Shown piece by piece: positions 1 to 6,209 of a stretch of 17,016 bases of DNA. Source of the DNA: JBOGVA01 sp050692195 (GTDB lineage Bacteria; Actinomycetota; UBA4738). The notes beneath the pieces were generated by a model that was not told the DNA's origin, did no database searches, and saw only the letters and a program-made list of their open reading frames with translations. Position numbers and translations under genes: made by a program. The stretch is taken from positions 1 to 17,016 of the forward strand of contig JBOGVA010000041.1 in assembly GCA_050692195.1 (NCBI GenBank), written 5' to 3'. Within the stretch, counting starts at the first letter, position 1, and every line of letters starts with the position of its first letter.

Positions 1-258
1 GTGTTCGAGCCCGTCCACGGGAGCGCGCCGGACATCGCGGGCAAGGGCGTGGCCGACCCCATCGCCATCATCCTCTCGGCGGCGATGATGCTGGCCCACC
101 TCGGTGAGATGAAGGCCTGCCGGGCCATTCGTCGGGGCGTCACGGCCGTCCTCGCCGAGGGGAGGATCCGCACGCCGGACCTCGGCGGCTCGTCCACCAC
201 CGACGAGATGGCCGCAGCTGTCGCCCGGGCCACGAAAGAGGCGCTCCGCGCCTCCTAG
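1..258 (+). CDS. leuB: 3-isopropylmalate dehydrogenase, C-terminal fragment (5' end outside window)
   Basis: This is the C-terminal 85 residues of a beta-decarboxylating dehydrogenase of the isopropylmalate/isocitrate family. The first codon (GTG) is an internal Val, because the frame is open to the window edge and the sequence begins inside the conserved block FEPVHGSAPDIAGKG, the cofactor-binding region. In this family a D-I pair after GSAP goes with NAD+ rather than NADP+. The tail contains RTPDLGGSSTTDEM, which resembles LeuB (T-x-D-L-G-G-x-x-S-T) more than isocitrate dehydrogenase. LeuB oxidises and decarboxylates 3-isopropylmalate in cytoplasmic leucine synthesis. The gene ends at TAG 256-258, just before a hairpin. 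Homoisocitrate or tartrate dehydrogenase is an alternative that the missing N-terminal part would settle. Confidence 0.85.
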   Translation: MFEPVHGSAPDIAGKGVADPIAIILSAAMMLAHLGEMKACRAIRRGVTAVLAEGRIRTPDLGGSSTTDEMAAAVARATKEALRAS

Positions 259-263
259 GGATC

Positions 264-283
264 CGGCTCCCGACCGGGAGCCG
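264..283. terminator. Shared hairpin terminator between leuB and the converging small ORF
   Basis: A perfect 8-bp stem (CGGCTCCC / GGGAGCCG) with a GACC loop lies 5 bases after the leuB stop. On the plus strand it is followed by a pyrimidine-rich TCCTCTT. Its symmetry lets it also serve the minus-strand gene that ends at 297. There is no long T tract, so intrinsic termination is plausible but not certain. Confidence 0.6.
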
Positions 284-296
284 TCCTCTTGGGCAT

Positions 297-491
297 TCAG
301 CAGCCCGGCTCGCCCGGGTGACCGCAACAGCCTCTGAAGGGCGGAGCGATGGCCCTCGAGCGGTTCCTGGCCGTGAGCCAGAGCTTCCGGCCGAGCGGGC
401 CCTGGTAGCTGCTCCAGTTGGTGAAGAAGTCCCGCACGTAATGACCGACGGTCCTTCTCCCCTGTCGATCGTCGTGTTGGTGGTTGGACAC
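297..491 (-). CDS. Small 64-aa protein with C-terminal CCGHPGEPGC motif, function unknown
   Basis: I chose the GTG at 491 because GGAGAG lies 4 bases upstream (496-501); a TTG at 524 would add 11 residues without a ribosome site. The protein has a His/Asp/Arg-rich start (SNHQHDD), an aromatic and basic middle (YVRDFFTNWSSYQGP, then GRKLWLTARNR) and ends in CCGHPGEPGC. The three Cys and one His in that tail could bind a metal or form a redox site, but this is inference. There is no signal peptide or convincing membrane helix. It lies 44 bases after the cupredoxin lipoprotein on the same strand, so they are probably co-transcribed. I have an impression that short proteins with similar CCG-x-x-G-x-PGC tails occur in other actinobacteria and Chloroflexi, but I could not verify this. 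Confidence 0.6.
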   Translation of the reverse strand: MSNHQHDDRQGRRTVGHYVRDFFTNWSSYQGPLGRKLWLTARNRSRAIAPPFRGCCGHPGEPGC

Positions 492-535
492 GGTTCTCTC
501 CGCCGCCGATTCTAGGCGGACCAAGCGGCCGAGGC

Positions 536-1315
536 TCAGCCGGTGACCCGGACCACGCCCTTCATGGCGGGATGGATCGCGCAGAAGTACCGGTAGTCTC
601 CCGGCGCATCGAACCGGAACGCGAACGTGTCACCTCGGTTCAGCTGGTCGGAGCCGAACGACTGGTCTTCGGCAGTCACCGTGTGCGGCGCCTGGTCGGC
701 GTTCGTCCAGACCACCCGGGTGCCGCCCACGACCTCGATGGTCCCGGGTCTGAAGGCGAACCCTTCGACCCGAACCTCGTTCTCGCTGGACCTCTTCGGC
801 CTGACCAGGGGAGCGTCCTCCCTGACCTCCAGGAAGGCCCTCATCCCGTCGTCGTGGTCGGCCACGAAGCACTCGATCTCGTACAGGCCGGGGGGAAGGT
901 TCATCTTGATGCGGATCGTGTCGCCCGGTCCGAAGGTGGCCGACTCGATCTCGAACTCGTCGTCATCTCCACCTCCGCCGGGGCCGCGGTTCGAGCCACC
1001 CTCGTCCTCCGACTTCATCTCGAACCCGTGCACGAGCCTGCCACCGTTCTTCACCACGAAGGTCACCGGACCCGGTCTGATGGCCTTGGCCTCGAGCGTC
1101 ACGGACCACTCCCCGAAACCCACCTCGAAGCCTCCGCGGCGAGGATCGACCGGCCTGGCGCGGGCCGGGCGGGACGCTCGCTCGGATGACGGGGAGGGCG
1201 ATGACGCAGAGGGCGATGAGGCCGAAGGCTCACCTAGGGTTATGGAGTCGGGCACGGAATCGCAGGCGGCGACGGCCAGCGCCACGAGCAGGCCCAGGGG
1301 CCAGATCTTCCGCAT
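536..1315 (-). CDS. Lipoprotein with two cupredoxin (blue-copper) domains
   Basis: 259 aa, probably exported and lipid-anchored. A short basic start and hydrophobic core end in the lipobox V-A-A-C18, followed by a Ser/Pro-rich linker (about 20-58). Domain 1 (about 62-165) has candidate type 1 copper ligands H96, C149, H154 and M158 (C-x4-H-x3-M). A Gly/Asp/Glu-rich insertion at about 101-121 sits beside H96. Domain 2 (about 178-259) is plastocyanin/amicyanin-like, with H211 and C245-A-I-H248-P-A-M251. Both sites look complete, so the protein may hold two copper atoms and act in electron transfer or copper handling at the cell surface; the partner is unknown. The ATG at 1315 has GAGAGG 8 bases upstream. 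It lies 72 bases downstream of mdh and is followed by the CCGHPGEPGC small protein. Confidence 0.85.
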   Translation of the reverse strand: MRKIWPLGLLVALAVAACDSVPDSITLGEPSASSPSASSPSPSSERASRPARARPVDPRRGGFEVGFGEWSVTLEAKAIRPGPVTFVVKNGGRLVHGFEMKSEDEGGSNRGPGGGGDDDEFEIESATFGPGDTIRIKMNLPPGLYEIECFVADHDDGMRAFLEVREDAPLVRPKRSSENEVRVEGFAFRPGTIEVVGGTRVVWTNADQAPHTVTAEDQSFGSDQLNRGDTFAFRFDAPGDYRYFCAIHPAMKGVVRVTG

Positions 1316-1320
1316 GAAGG

Positions 1321-1376
1321 AAGCCTCTCAGGACCGTGGCAACCGGAGGGTTAGGGGGTCGTTAAGCCTCTCTCAG
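1321..1376. repeat. Two direct-repeat pairs in the mdh-cupredoxin spacer
   Basis: The plus strand has AAGCCTCTCAG at 1321-1331 and AAGCCTCTCTCAG at 1364-1376, 43 bases apart start to start (about four helical turns). Between them GTTAGG (1350-1355) and GTTAAG (1361-1366) form an 11-base-spaced pair, the spacing typical of OmpR/PhoB-class regulator sites. They lie directly upstream of the cupredoxin gene and could control it. A regulatory role is inference only. Confidence 0.35.
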
Positions 1377-1387
1377 CGCCTTCCCGG

Positions 1388-2314
1388 TCAGAGTCGGGCC
1401 AGGTCGGCGCACTTGGCCCGGATGCCTTCCGCCGCCGCTCGAAGAGCCGCCAGCTCCTCATCGTTCAGGTCGAGCTCCACGATCTCCTCTACGCCCTTGG
1501 CGCCGAGCCGGGACGGGACCCCCACGTAGACGTCGGAGATCCCGTACTGCCTGGTGCACCAGGCGCACACCGGCAGTACCTCCTTGGTATCGCCGGCGAT
1601 GGCGTTCACCATCTGGGCGATGGCCGCCGACGGCGCGTAATACGCGCTTCCCTTCTTCAGGAGCGCCACGATCTCCGCGCCGGCGTCTCGGGTCCGGGCG
1701 TACAGCCGCGCCAGCGTCGCCTCGTCGACCAGCTCGGTCAGCGGCCGGCCGCCGACGGTCGCCTGACGGGGTAGGGGGACCATGGCCTCACCATGGGAGC
1801 CGAGCGTCATGGCCTCCACCTTCGTCGGTGAGACGCTCAGCTCCTCGGCGATGAAATAGCGGAGCCGGGAGGAGTCCAGCACCCCGGCCATCCCCATCAC
1901 GCGCTCCCGTGGGAACCCCGACACCTCCGAGGCCAGGAAGGTCATCTCGTCCAGCGGGTTGGTCACGACGATCAGGATGGCCTGTGGCGAGTGCTCGGCG
2001 GCCCTTCCCACCACGTCGCGGACGATCCCGGCGTTCTTGTCCAGGAGGTCCATCCGGCTCATCCCCGGCTGGCGGGGCAAGCCCGCCGTGATCACCACCA
2101 CGTCGGAGCCGCCGGTGTCCGCGTAATCGTTCGTCCCTCTGACGTTCGGCTCGAAGGCCTCGATCGGCGCGGACTGCCTCATGTCGAGGGCGAGGCCCTG
2201 GGGGAGGCCTTCGACGATGTCGATCATCACGACGTCGTCGGCCAGACCCTTCTGGACGACTCGCATGGCTGCCGTCGCTCCCACGAACCCGCTGCCCACC
2301 ATCGTCACGCGCAT
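1388..2314 (-). CDS. mdh: Malate dehydrogenase (LDH-like type)
   Basis: 308 aa, the usual length for this type. It oxidises malate to oxaloacetate with NAD+ in the TCA cycle. The Rossmann loop GSGFVGA (7-13) and D32 after the second strand indicate NAD+ preference. R81 and R87 in RQPGMSR are the dicarboxylate-binding arginines that separate malate from lactate dehydrogenases. N119, D147, R150 and the catalytic H174 (GSHGEAM) are all present. The ATG at 2314 has GGAGGAC upstream (2318-2324), a good ribosome site. It follows the zinc-ribbon gene and precedes the cupredoxin gene on the same strand. The activity assignment is secure. Confidence 0.95.
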   Translation of the reverse strand: MRVTMVGSGFVGATAAMRVVQKGLADDVVMIDIVEGLPQGLALDMRQSAPIEAFEPNVRGTNDYADTGGSDVVVITAGLPRQPGMSRMDLLDKNAGIVRDVVGRAAEHSPQAILIVVTNPLDEMTFLASEVSGFPRERVMGMAGVLDSSRLRYFIAEELSVSPTKVEAMTLGSHGEAMVPLPRQATVGGRPLTELVDEATLARLYARTRDAGAEIVALLKKGSAYYAPSAAIAQMVNAIAGDTKEVLPVCAWCTRQYGISDVYVGVPSRLGAKGVEEIVELDLNDEELAALRAAAEGIRAKCADLARL

Positions 2315-2344
2315 CGTGTCCTCCGCAGAGACGTCCTGAACGGC

Positions 2345-2357
2345 AATCCTACGGATT
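2345..2357. promoter_or_regulatory. Small dyad upstream of mdh overlapping a -10-like hexamer
   Basis: AATCC-TAC-GGATT is a 5-bp inverted repeat. On the minus strand it overlaps TAGGAT (2346-2351), which fits an actinobacterial -10 element for mdh, leaving a leader of about 25-30 bases. No convincing -35 was found, so this is a weak candidate. Confidence 0.25.
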
Positions 2358-2395
2358 TCCAGCAGCGATCCGAGTCTTGGAGAAATGCGGGTTCC

Positions 2396-2410
2396 GCCCC
2401 GGTAGGGGGC
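2396..2410 (-). terminator. Short hairpin directly after the zinc-ribbon gene
   Basis: GCCCC and GGGGC form a 5-bp stem with a 5-base loop immediately after the TAA of the 61-aa zinc-ribbon ORF on the minus strand. There is no T tract. It could be a weak terminator or attenuator before mdh, or chance in GC-rich DNA. Confidence 0.25.
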
Positions 2411-2596
2411 TTACTCGGGAACGTCGCCGGCAGGGGATTTGCCGTTGCCGTAGAGGCTCTGGGCGACTTCCGGAGCGCCCAGGATTTCGTCGAGGGGAAC
2501 AGTCGGGCTCCACTGCGTCATGCAGCTCGCGCAGAGGGCACGAAGAGAGTGAACGAGGACGATGATGTGGTCGGAGCCGCAGGTAGGGCAATTCAT
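2411..2596 (-). CDS. Small zinc-ribbon protein, function unknown
   Basis: 61 aa. CPTC at 3-6 and CASC at about 22-25 (C-x2-C, about 15 residues, C-x2-C) make a four-cysteine zinc ribbon. The rest (about 30-61) is acidic and shows no known motif. With one ribbon and no other domain, the function cannot be read from sequence; nucleic-acid or protein binding is typical of such folds. The ATG at 2596 has only a weak purine stretch (GGGGA) upstream. It lies 88 bases downstream of the pilT-like gene and about 96 bases upstream of mdh, all on one strand. The regular spacing of both Cys pairs makes it credible despite its size. Confidence 0.65.
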   Translation of the reverse strand: MNCPTCGSDHIIVLVHSLRALCASCMTQWSPTVPLDEILGAPEVAQSLYGNGKSPAGDVPE

Positions 2597-2684
2597 GGTG
2601 TCCCCATGATGGCGGACGGTCGCTTCCCTCGCCAGAGGGCAGAATGCCTAACTTCGGCCTAGGACCAAAGGCTGAGAGGCATGT

Positions 2685-3776
2685 CTATGCGGTCTGCGGA
2701 ACCCGAACTCCCGCCTGCTCGAGCATGAGGATGAAGTCGTGTGGCTCGGAGGCCACGTGGACGGCCTCGTCCACCGTCACCTGGTCGCTGAGCACGAGGG
2801 ACAGCAGGCACTGGTCGAACGTCTGCATGCCGTAGAAGGAACCCTCCGCGATGATCTGATGGACCTCGGAGGTCCGGCGGGCCTCGATGATTCGCTCGGC
2901 GATCCGGCCGTTGTTGACCAGCACCTCCAGCGCGGGCACACGCCCACCGCCGGCTCGCTGGACCAGTCGCTGGCAGATCACCCCACGAAGCACGGCCGCC
3001 AGGCTGACCCTGACCTGGTGTTGCTGATACGAGGGGAAGAAGTCCACGATGCGGTTGACGGTCTCCACCGCGTCGTTGGTGTGCAATGTGGAGAGGACGA
3101 GGTGGCCGGTCTCCCCGGCCGCCAGCGCCGCCGAGACCGTGTCGGTGTCCCGCATCTCGCCGATCAGGATGACGTCGGGGTCCTGGCGAACCACGGAGCG
3201 CATCGCCGCGTCGTAGCTCTCGGTGTCCATGCCCACCTCGCGCTGGTTCACCGTGGCCAGCCGATCGACGTGGAGAACCTCGATGGGCTCCTCGATGGTC
3301 ACGATGTGGCAGGCCCTGGTGCTGTTGATGTGTTCGATCATCGCGGCCAGCGTGGTGGTCTTCCCGGCCCCGGTGGGCCCCGCCACCAGGATCAGGCCAC
3401 GGAGGGAGTCGGACAGCTGGCGAACGACCGGAGGAAGCCCCAGCTCCTCGAAGCTCGGGCTGCCGACACGGACCCGCCTGAGCACTAGGGTGATGGCGCC
3501 TCGCTGGTGGAAGACGTTCGCCCGGAACCGCCCCACCCCGGGGACGGTCAGCGCGAAGTCGGTCTCCTTCTTCTGCTCGAGCAGGTGACGCCGGTCCTTG
3601 GGCACGATCGAGACGGCAAGCTGCTCGGTGTCCTCCGCCCGAAGGCGCTCGCCATCCATTCGCTGAAGCACACCATCCAGCCGGAAGATGGGGGGTGATC
3701 CAACCTTGAGGTGCAGGTCCGAACCATCGTTCTCGGCCAGCCTTCGAAGCAGCGCCGTGAGGTCTATCTCTGGCAA
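2685..3776 (-). CDS. pilT: PilT-like type IV pilus retraction ATPase
   Basis: 363 aa. PilT hexamers power pilus retraction at the inner membrane in twitching motility or DNA uptake. Seen here: N-terminal DLTALL...SDLHLKVGSPP (5-29), Walker A GPTGAGKT (133-140), Asp box IEEPIE (161-166, Glu in place of the more usual Asp), Walker B DVILIGEMRD (201-210), His box LHTNDA (231-236) and GMQTFDQ (316-322). The C-terminal AIRNLIRE motif of classical PilT is degenerate (RIAERIIEAR, 291-300), so retraction activity is less certain than ATPase activity. The TTG at 3776 has GGAGGA 5 bases upstream (3782-3787); an upstream GTG at 3812 has no such site. No other pilus gene is in the window, so the gene is separated from any pilB/pilC cluster. 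Confidence 0.88.
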   Translation of the reverse strand: MPEIDLTALLRRLAENDGSDLHLKVGSPPIFRLDGVLQRMDGERLRAEDTEQLAVSIVPKDRRHLLEQKKETDFALTVPGVGRFRANVFHQRGAITLVLRRVRVGSPSFEELGLPPVVRQLSDSLRGLILVAGPTGAGKTTTLAAMIEHINSTRACHIVTIEEPIEVLHVDRLATVNQREVGMDTESYDAAMRSVVRQDPDVILIGEMRDTDTVSAALAAGETGHLVLSTLHTNDAVETVNRIVDFFPSYQQHQVRVSLAAVLRGVICQRLVQRAGGGRVPALEVLVNNGRIAERIIEARRTSEVHQIIAEGSFYGMQTFDQCLLSLVLSDQVTVDEAVHVASEPHDFILMLEQAGVRVPQTA

Positions 3777-3781
3777 GGCTT

Positions 3782-3787
3782 TCCTCC
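3782..3787 (-). promoter_or_regulatory. Ribosome-binding site fixing the TTG start of pilT
   Basis: GGAGGA on the minus strand lies 5 bases before TTG 3776. The resulting protein begins MPEIDLTALL, which matches the usual PilT N-terminus. This favours TTG over the GTG 36 bases upstream. Confidence 0.7.
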
Positions 3788-3845
3788 CGCGTCGAGTACA
3801 GAGCGGTACCACAGCATGAATCGGCTGGTCCGAGCCCTGTCTTGA

Positions 3846-3862
3846 ACGAGGGAGGACCTCGT
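3846..3862 (-). terminator. Hairpin directly downstream of idh
   Basis: ACGAGG and CCTCGT form a 6-bp stem with a 5-base loop, starting two bases after the idh stop on the minus strand. Only TT follows, so termination may be weak or partial, leaving read-through into pilT. Confidence 0.35.
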
Positions 3863-3864
3863 CC

Positions 3865-4956
3865 CTAGGCGGTCGGAGCCCCCAGCTTCCCGATCACGGC
3901 GTCGGCCACCTGGCTGGTCCCGACCGCCGTGGGATCCTCGCGGGCCGGCTTCATGTCGTAGGTCACCGACGTCCCCTCCGCGATCACCGCGGCCAGGGCC
4001 CGCTCCAGGCGATCGGCGGCCTCCTCCTCCCCGAGGTGACGGAGCATGAGCATCCCGGAGAACATCATTGCCATCGGATTCACCTTGTTCATGCCCTTGT
4101 ACTTCGGGGCGCTGCCGTGGGTGGCCTCGAACACCGCCACCCGGTCCCCGATGTTGGCTCCAGGCGCCACTCCGAGGCCCCCGACCAGCCCCGCGCACAG
4201 GTCGCTGATGATGTCTCCGTACAGGTTGGGCAGCACGAGCACGTCGTACTCCTCCGGCCGCCCGACCAGCTGCATCGACAGGTTGTCCACGATCCGATCC
4301 TCGAACTCGATGCCGGGGTAGCCCTGGGCCACCTCCCGGGCAGTGGCCAGGAACAGACCGTCGGTGAACTTCATGATGTTCGCCTTGTGGACTGCGGTGA
4401 CCTTCCGCCTCCCGTATCTCCTGGCGTAGTCGAAGGCGAAGGTGACGATGCGGTTGGTTCCCGTCACCGAGATCGGCTTGATGGAGATCCCCGAGTCCTC
4501 CCGGATGGTCTTGCCCGATATCTCAGACAGGAAGTCGATCAGCTTCCGCGTCTCGGGCTGTCCCTGCTCGAACTCGATGCCGGCGTACAGGTCCTCGTGG
4601 TTCTCCCGGCAGATCACGATGTCCACGTTCTCGTAGCGGGAACGAACCCCCGGGTACGACTTGCACGGACGGAGGCAGCAGAAGAGGTCCAGCTCCTTCC
4701 TCAGGGCCACGTTCACGCTCCGGAACCCCGTTCCCACCGGCGTCGTGATCGGCCCCTTGATGGCCACCCCGTTCTTGCGGATGGAGTCCAGGACCTGCTC
4801 GGGAAGGGGCGTCCCGTACTTGTCCATCACGTCCGCGCCTGCCTCCTGGACATCCCAGTCGAACTCGACCCCGGTCGCCTCCAGGACCCGGCGGGTGGCC
4901 TCGGAGAGCTCCGGACCCACACCGTCACCCGGGATGAACGTCACCCTGTACGCCAT
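3865..4956 (-). CDS. icd: Isocitrate dehydrogenase, homodimeric type
   Basis: 363 aa. Oxidative decarboxylation of isocitrate to 2-oxoglutarate in the TCA cycle. Residues matching the E. coli enzyme (recalled, not aligned by program): S80, N82, R86, R96 and R117 for isocitrate, Y124 and K191 for catalysis, D248 and D252 for the metal. The cofactor loop reads HGSAPKYKG with K285, Y286 and V292, like the NADP+ enzyme (K344, Y345, V351). After Y333, however, the position expected to hold R395 is Pro, so NADP+ versus NAD+ is unsettled. The ATG at 4956 has AAGGAGG 7 bases upstream (4964-4970); the open frame continues upstream to 5238 but that part is antisense to citrate synthase. It is transcribed divergently from citrate synthase. 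Confidence 0.93.
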   Translation of the reverse strand: MAYRVTFIPGDGVGPELSEATRRVLEATGVEFDWDVQEAGADVMDKYGTPLPEQVLDSIRKNGVAIKGPITTPVGTGFRSVNVALRKELDLFCCLRPCKSYPGVRSRYENVDIVICRENHEDLYAGIEFEQGQPETRKLIDFLSEISGKTIREDSGISIKPISVTGTNRIVTFAFDYARRYGRRKVTAVHKANIMKFTDGLFLATAREVAQGYPGIEFEDRIVDNLSMQLVGRPEEYDVLVLPNLYGDIISDLCAGLVGGLGVAPGANIGDRVAVFEATHGSAPKYKGMNKVNPMAMMFSGMLMLRHLGEEEAADRLERALAAVIAEGTSVTYDMKPAREDPTAVGTSQVADAVIGKLGAPTA

Positions 4957-5003
4957 ATCCGTGCCTCCTTGCGAGCTGCCCCTGCGAGCCTTCGGAGCCA
5001 CCG

Positions 5004-5009
5004 ATGCTA
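5004..5009 (-). promoter_or_regulatory. Candidate -10 element for idh
   Basis: TAGCAT on the minus strand fits the TANNNT pattern and lies about 47 bases before the idh ATG. No clear -35 was found; the region where it should be overlaps the dyad at 5019-5042. Confidence 0.3.
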
Positions 5010-5018
5010 GCCGAAGCG

Positions 5019-5042
5019 CTAACCTACCTGTTGGTAAACTAG
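5019..5042. promoter_or_regulatory. Operator-like dyad between idh and citrate synthase
   Basis: The 24-base dyad CTA-n3-TACC-n4-GGTA-n3-TAG is centred between 5030 and 5031, with 8 of 12 positions symmetric and all matches clustered in two blocks per arm. The TACC/GGTA core resembles operators of TetR-family regulators of acyl-CoA and central metabolism, which often contain ACC-n-n-n-n-GGT cores. It overlaps the extended -10 candidate for citrate synthase (5032-5040) and lies where the idh -35 would be, so one regulator could control both genes. The regulator is not in the window. Confidence 0.5.
5032..5040 (+). promoter_or_regulatory. Candidate extended -10 of citrate synthase
   Basis: TGG-TAAACT is an extended -10 (TGN-TANNNT) placing transcription start near 5047, about 23 bases before the start codon. 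No convincing -35 was seen, which is compatible with an extended -10 promoter. Confidence 0.4.
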
Positions 5043-5069
5043 GCTCTCGGGCACGGTGAGGAGCGGCTG

Positions 5070-6209
5070 TTGGTGACGGGGAAGGGACTCGAGGAAGTCG
5101 TCGCCGCCCAGACGGCAATCTCCGACATCGACGGGAAGCTGGGGAAGCTGTGGTACGTCGGCTACTCCATCGACGACCTGGCCGAGCACTCCACCTTCGA
5201 GGAGGTCGTGTTCCTCCTCCACCACCTCCGGCTCCCAACCCAGACGGAGCTGGACGAGGTCACCGAGCAGATGGTGAACGACCGGGAGACGGCCGACTTC
5301 GTGGCCGGCCTCATGCCCACCCTGGCCGAGCAGACCTCCCCCATGTCGATGCTTCGAACGAGCGTCTCGGCCGCCTCTGCCTACGACCCGGACGGCTGGG
5401 ACCAGTCTCCCGAGGCGAATTACCGCAAGGCCATCCGTCTGACCTCGCTGATGCCCACGCTGATCGCGTACTACGACAGGCACCGAAGGGACATGCCCAT
5501 CGTCGAGCCGAATCCCAAGCTTCCGCACGCCGCGAACTTCCTGTACATGCTCTCCGGCGAGGAGCCCGACCAGCGCGCCGCCGAGGTCTTCGACACCCTC
5601 TTCATCCTGTACGCCGACCACACCATGAACGCCTCGACGTTCACCGCGCGGGTCGTCGCCTCGACGCTCGCCGACATCCACTCGGCCGCGACCGCGGCCA
5701 TCGCCGCGCTGAAGGGGCCGCTGCACGGCGGGGCCAACGAGCTGGCAATGCGGATGCTGGAGGACATCGGTGAGCCGGGCAAGGCCGAGGCGTACATCAA
5801 GGACCTGTTCGCCCGAAAGCAGATCGTGATGGGGTTCGGGCACCGGGTCTACCGGACGGTCGACGATCCCCGAGCCACGATCCTCCGGCGGCTTTCCCGC
5901 GAGCTCGGCGAGGCCGTGGGCGACACCCGGTGGTACGAGATCTCCGAAGCCGTCGAGAAAGCCGTCCTGGCCGAAAAGGGCCTTCGTCCGAACGTCGACT
6001 TCTACGCCGGGAGCGTCCTTCACTACCTGGGCCTGCCGACCGACCTGTTCACCCCCATGTTCGCCGCGGCCCGCGCCGCAGGCTGGACGGCGCACATCAG
6101 GGAGCAGTACGCGGACAACCGGATCATTCGGCCGGACTCGGAGTACATCGGGCCGAGGGACCAGCGATACGTTCCCATCGAGGAGCGCGCACCGGAGGCC
6201 GCGTCGTGA
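5070..6209 (+). CDS. gltA: Citrate synthase
   Basis: 379 aa, the short type I length. Condenses acetyl-CoA with oxaloacetate. Catalytic residues are visible: H219 in LHGGANE, H258 in GFGHRVYR and D310 in VDFYAGS; the ADHTMNAST block is at 182-190. It begins at TTG 5070 or GTG 5073, with GAGGAG at 5058-5063 (6 or 9 bases before). It is divergent from idh across a 113-base region containing an operator-like dyad. Its last codons overlap the start of the CBS-pair gene. 2-Methylcitrate synthase is a close relative and cannot be excluded by motifs, and methylmalonyl-CoA mutase at the right end argues for a methylmalonyl rather than methylcitrate route. The pairing with idh favours citrate synthase. 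Confidence 0.92.
   Translation: MVTGKGLEEVVAAQTAISDIDGKLGKLWYVGYSIDDLAEHSTFEEVVFLLHHLRLPTQTELDEVTEQMVNDRETADFVAGLMPTLAEQTSPMSMLRTSVSAASAYDPDGWDQSPEANYRKAIRLTSLMPTLIAYYDRHRRDMPIVEPNPKLPHAANFLYMLSGEEPDQRAAEVFDTLFILYADHTMNASTFTARVVASTLADIHSAATAAIAALKGPLHGGANELAMRMLEDIGEPGKAEAYIKDLFARKQIVMGFGHRVYRTVDDPRATILRRLSRELGEAVGDTRWYEISEAVEKAVLAEKGLRPNVDFYAGSVLHYLGLPTDLFTPMFAAARAAGWTAHIREQYADNRIIRPDSEYIGPRDQRYVPIEERAPEAAS

Noticed and set aside
300..318. Similarity of GC-rich words near 300-318 and 13193-13210 as a dispersed repeat
   Set aside because: The shared bases arise from similar coding ends (GEPGC and GEPGS) and do not extend further.
627..1529. A 300-codon plus-strand frame across the cupredoxin gene and the end of mdh
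   Set aside because: It is Ser/Pro/Arg-rich and antisense to two well-supported genes, with no ribosome site or domain.
2739..3488. A 249-codon plus-strand frame opposite pilT
   Set aside because: It is a His/Val/Asp-rich shadow; the opposite strand has every PilT motif in order.
4957..5238. N-terminal extension of the isocitrate dehydrogenase frame
   Set aside because: The added residues are Arg/Pro/Ser-rich and antisense to citrate synthase, while ATG 4956 has an ideal AAGGAGG and gives the normal family N-terminus.
5019..6095. A 358-codon minus-strand frame opposite citrate synthase
   Set aside because: The plus strand has complete citrate synthase with all catalytic residues. The antisense translation is low-complexity, rich in Val, Gly and Arg, and has no motif.
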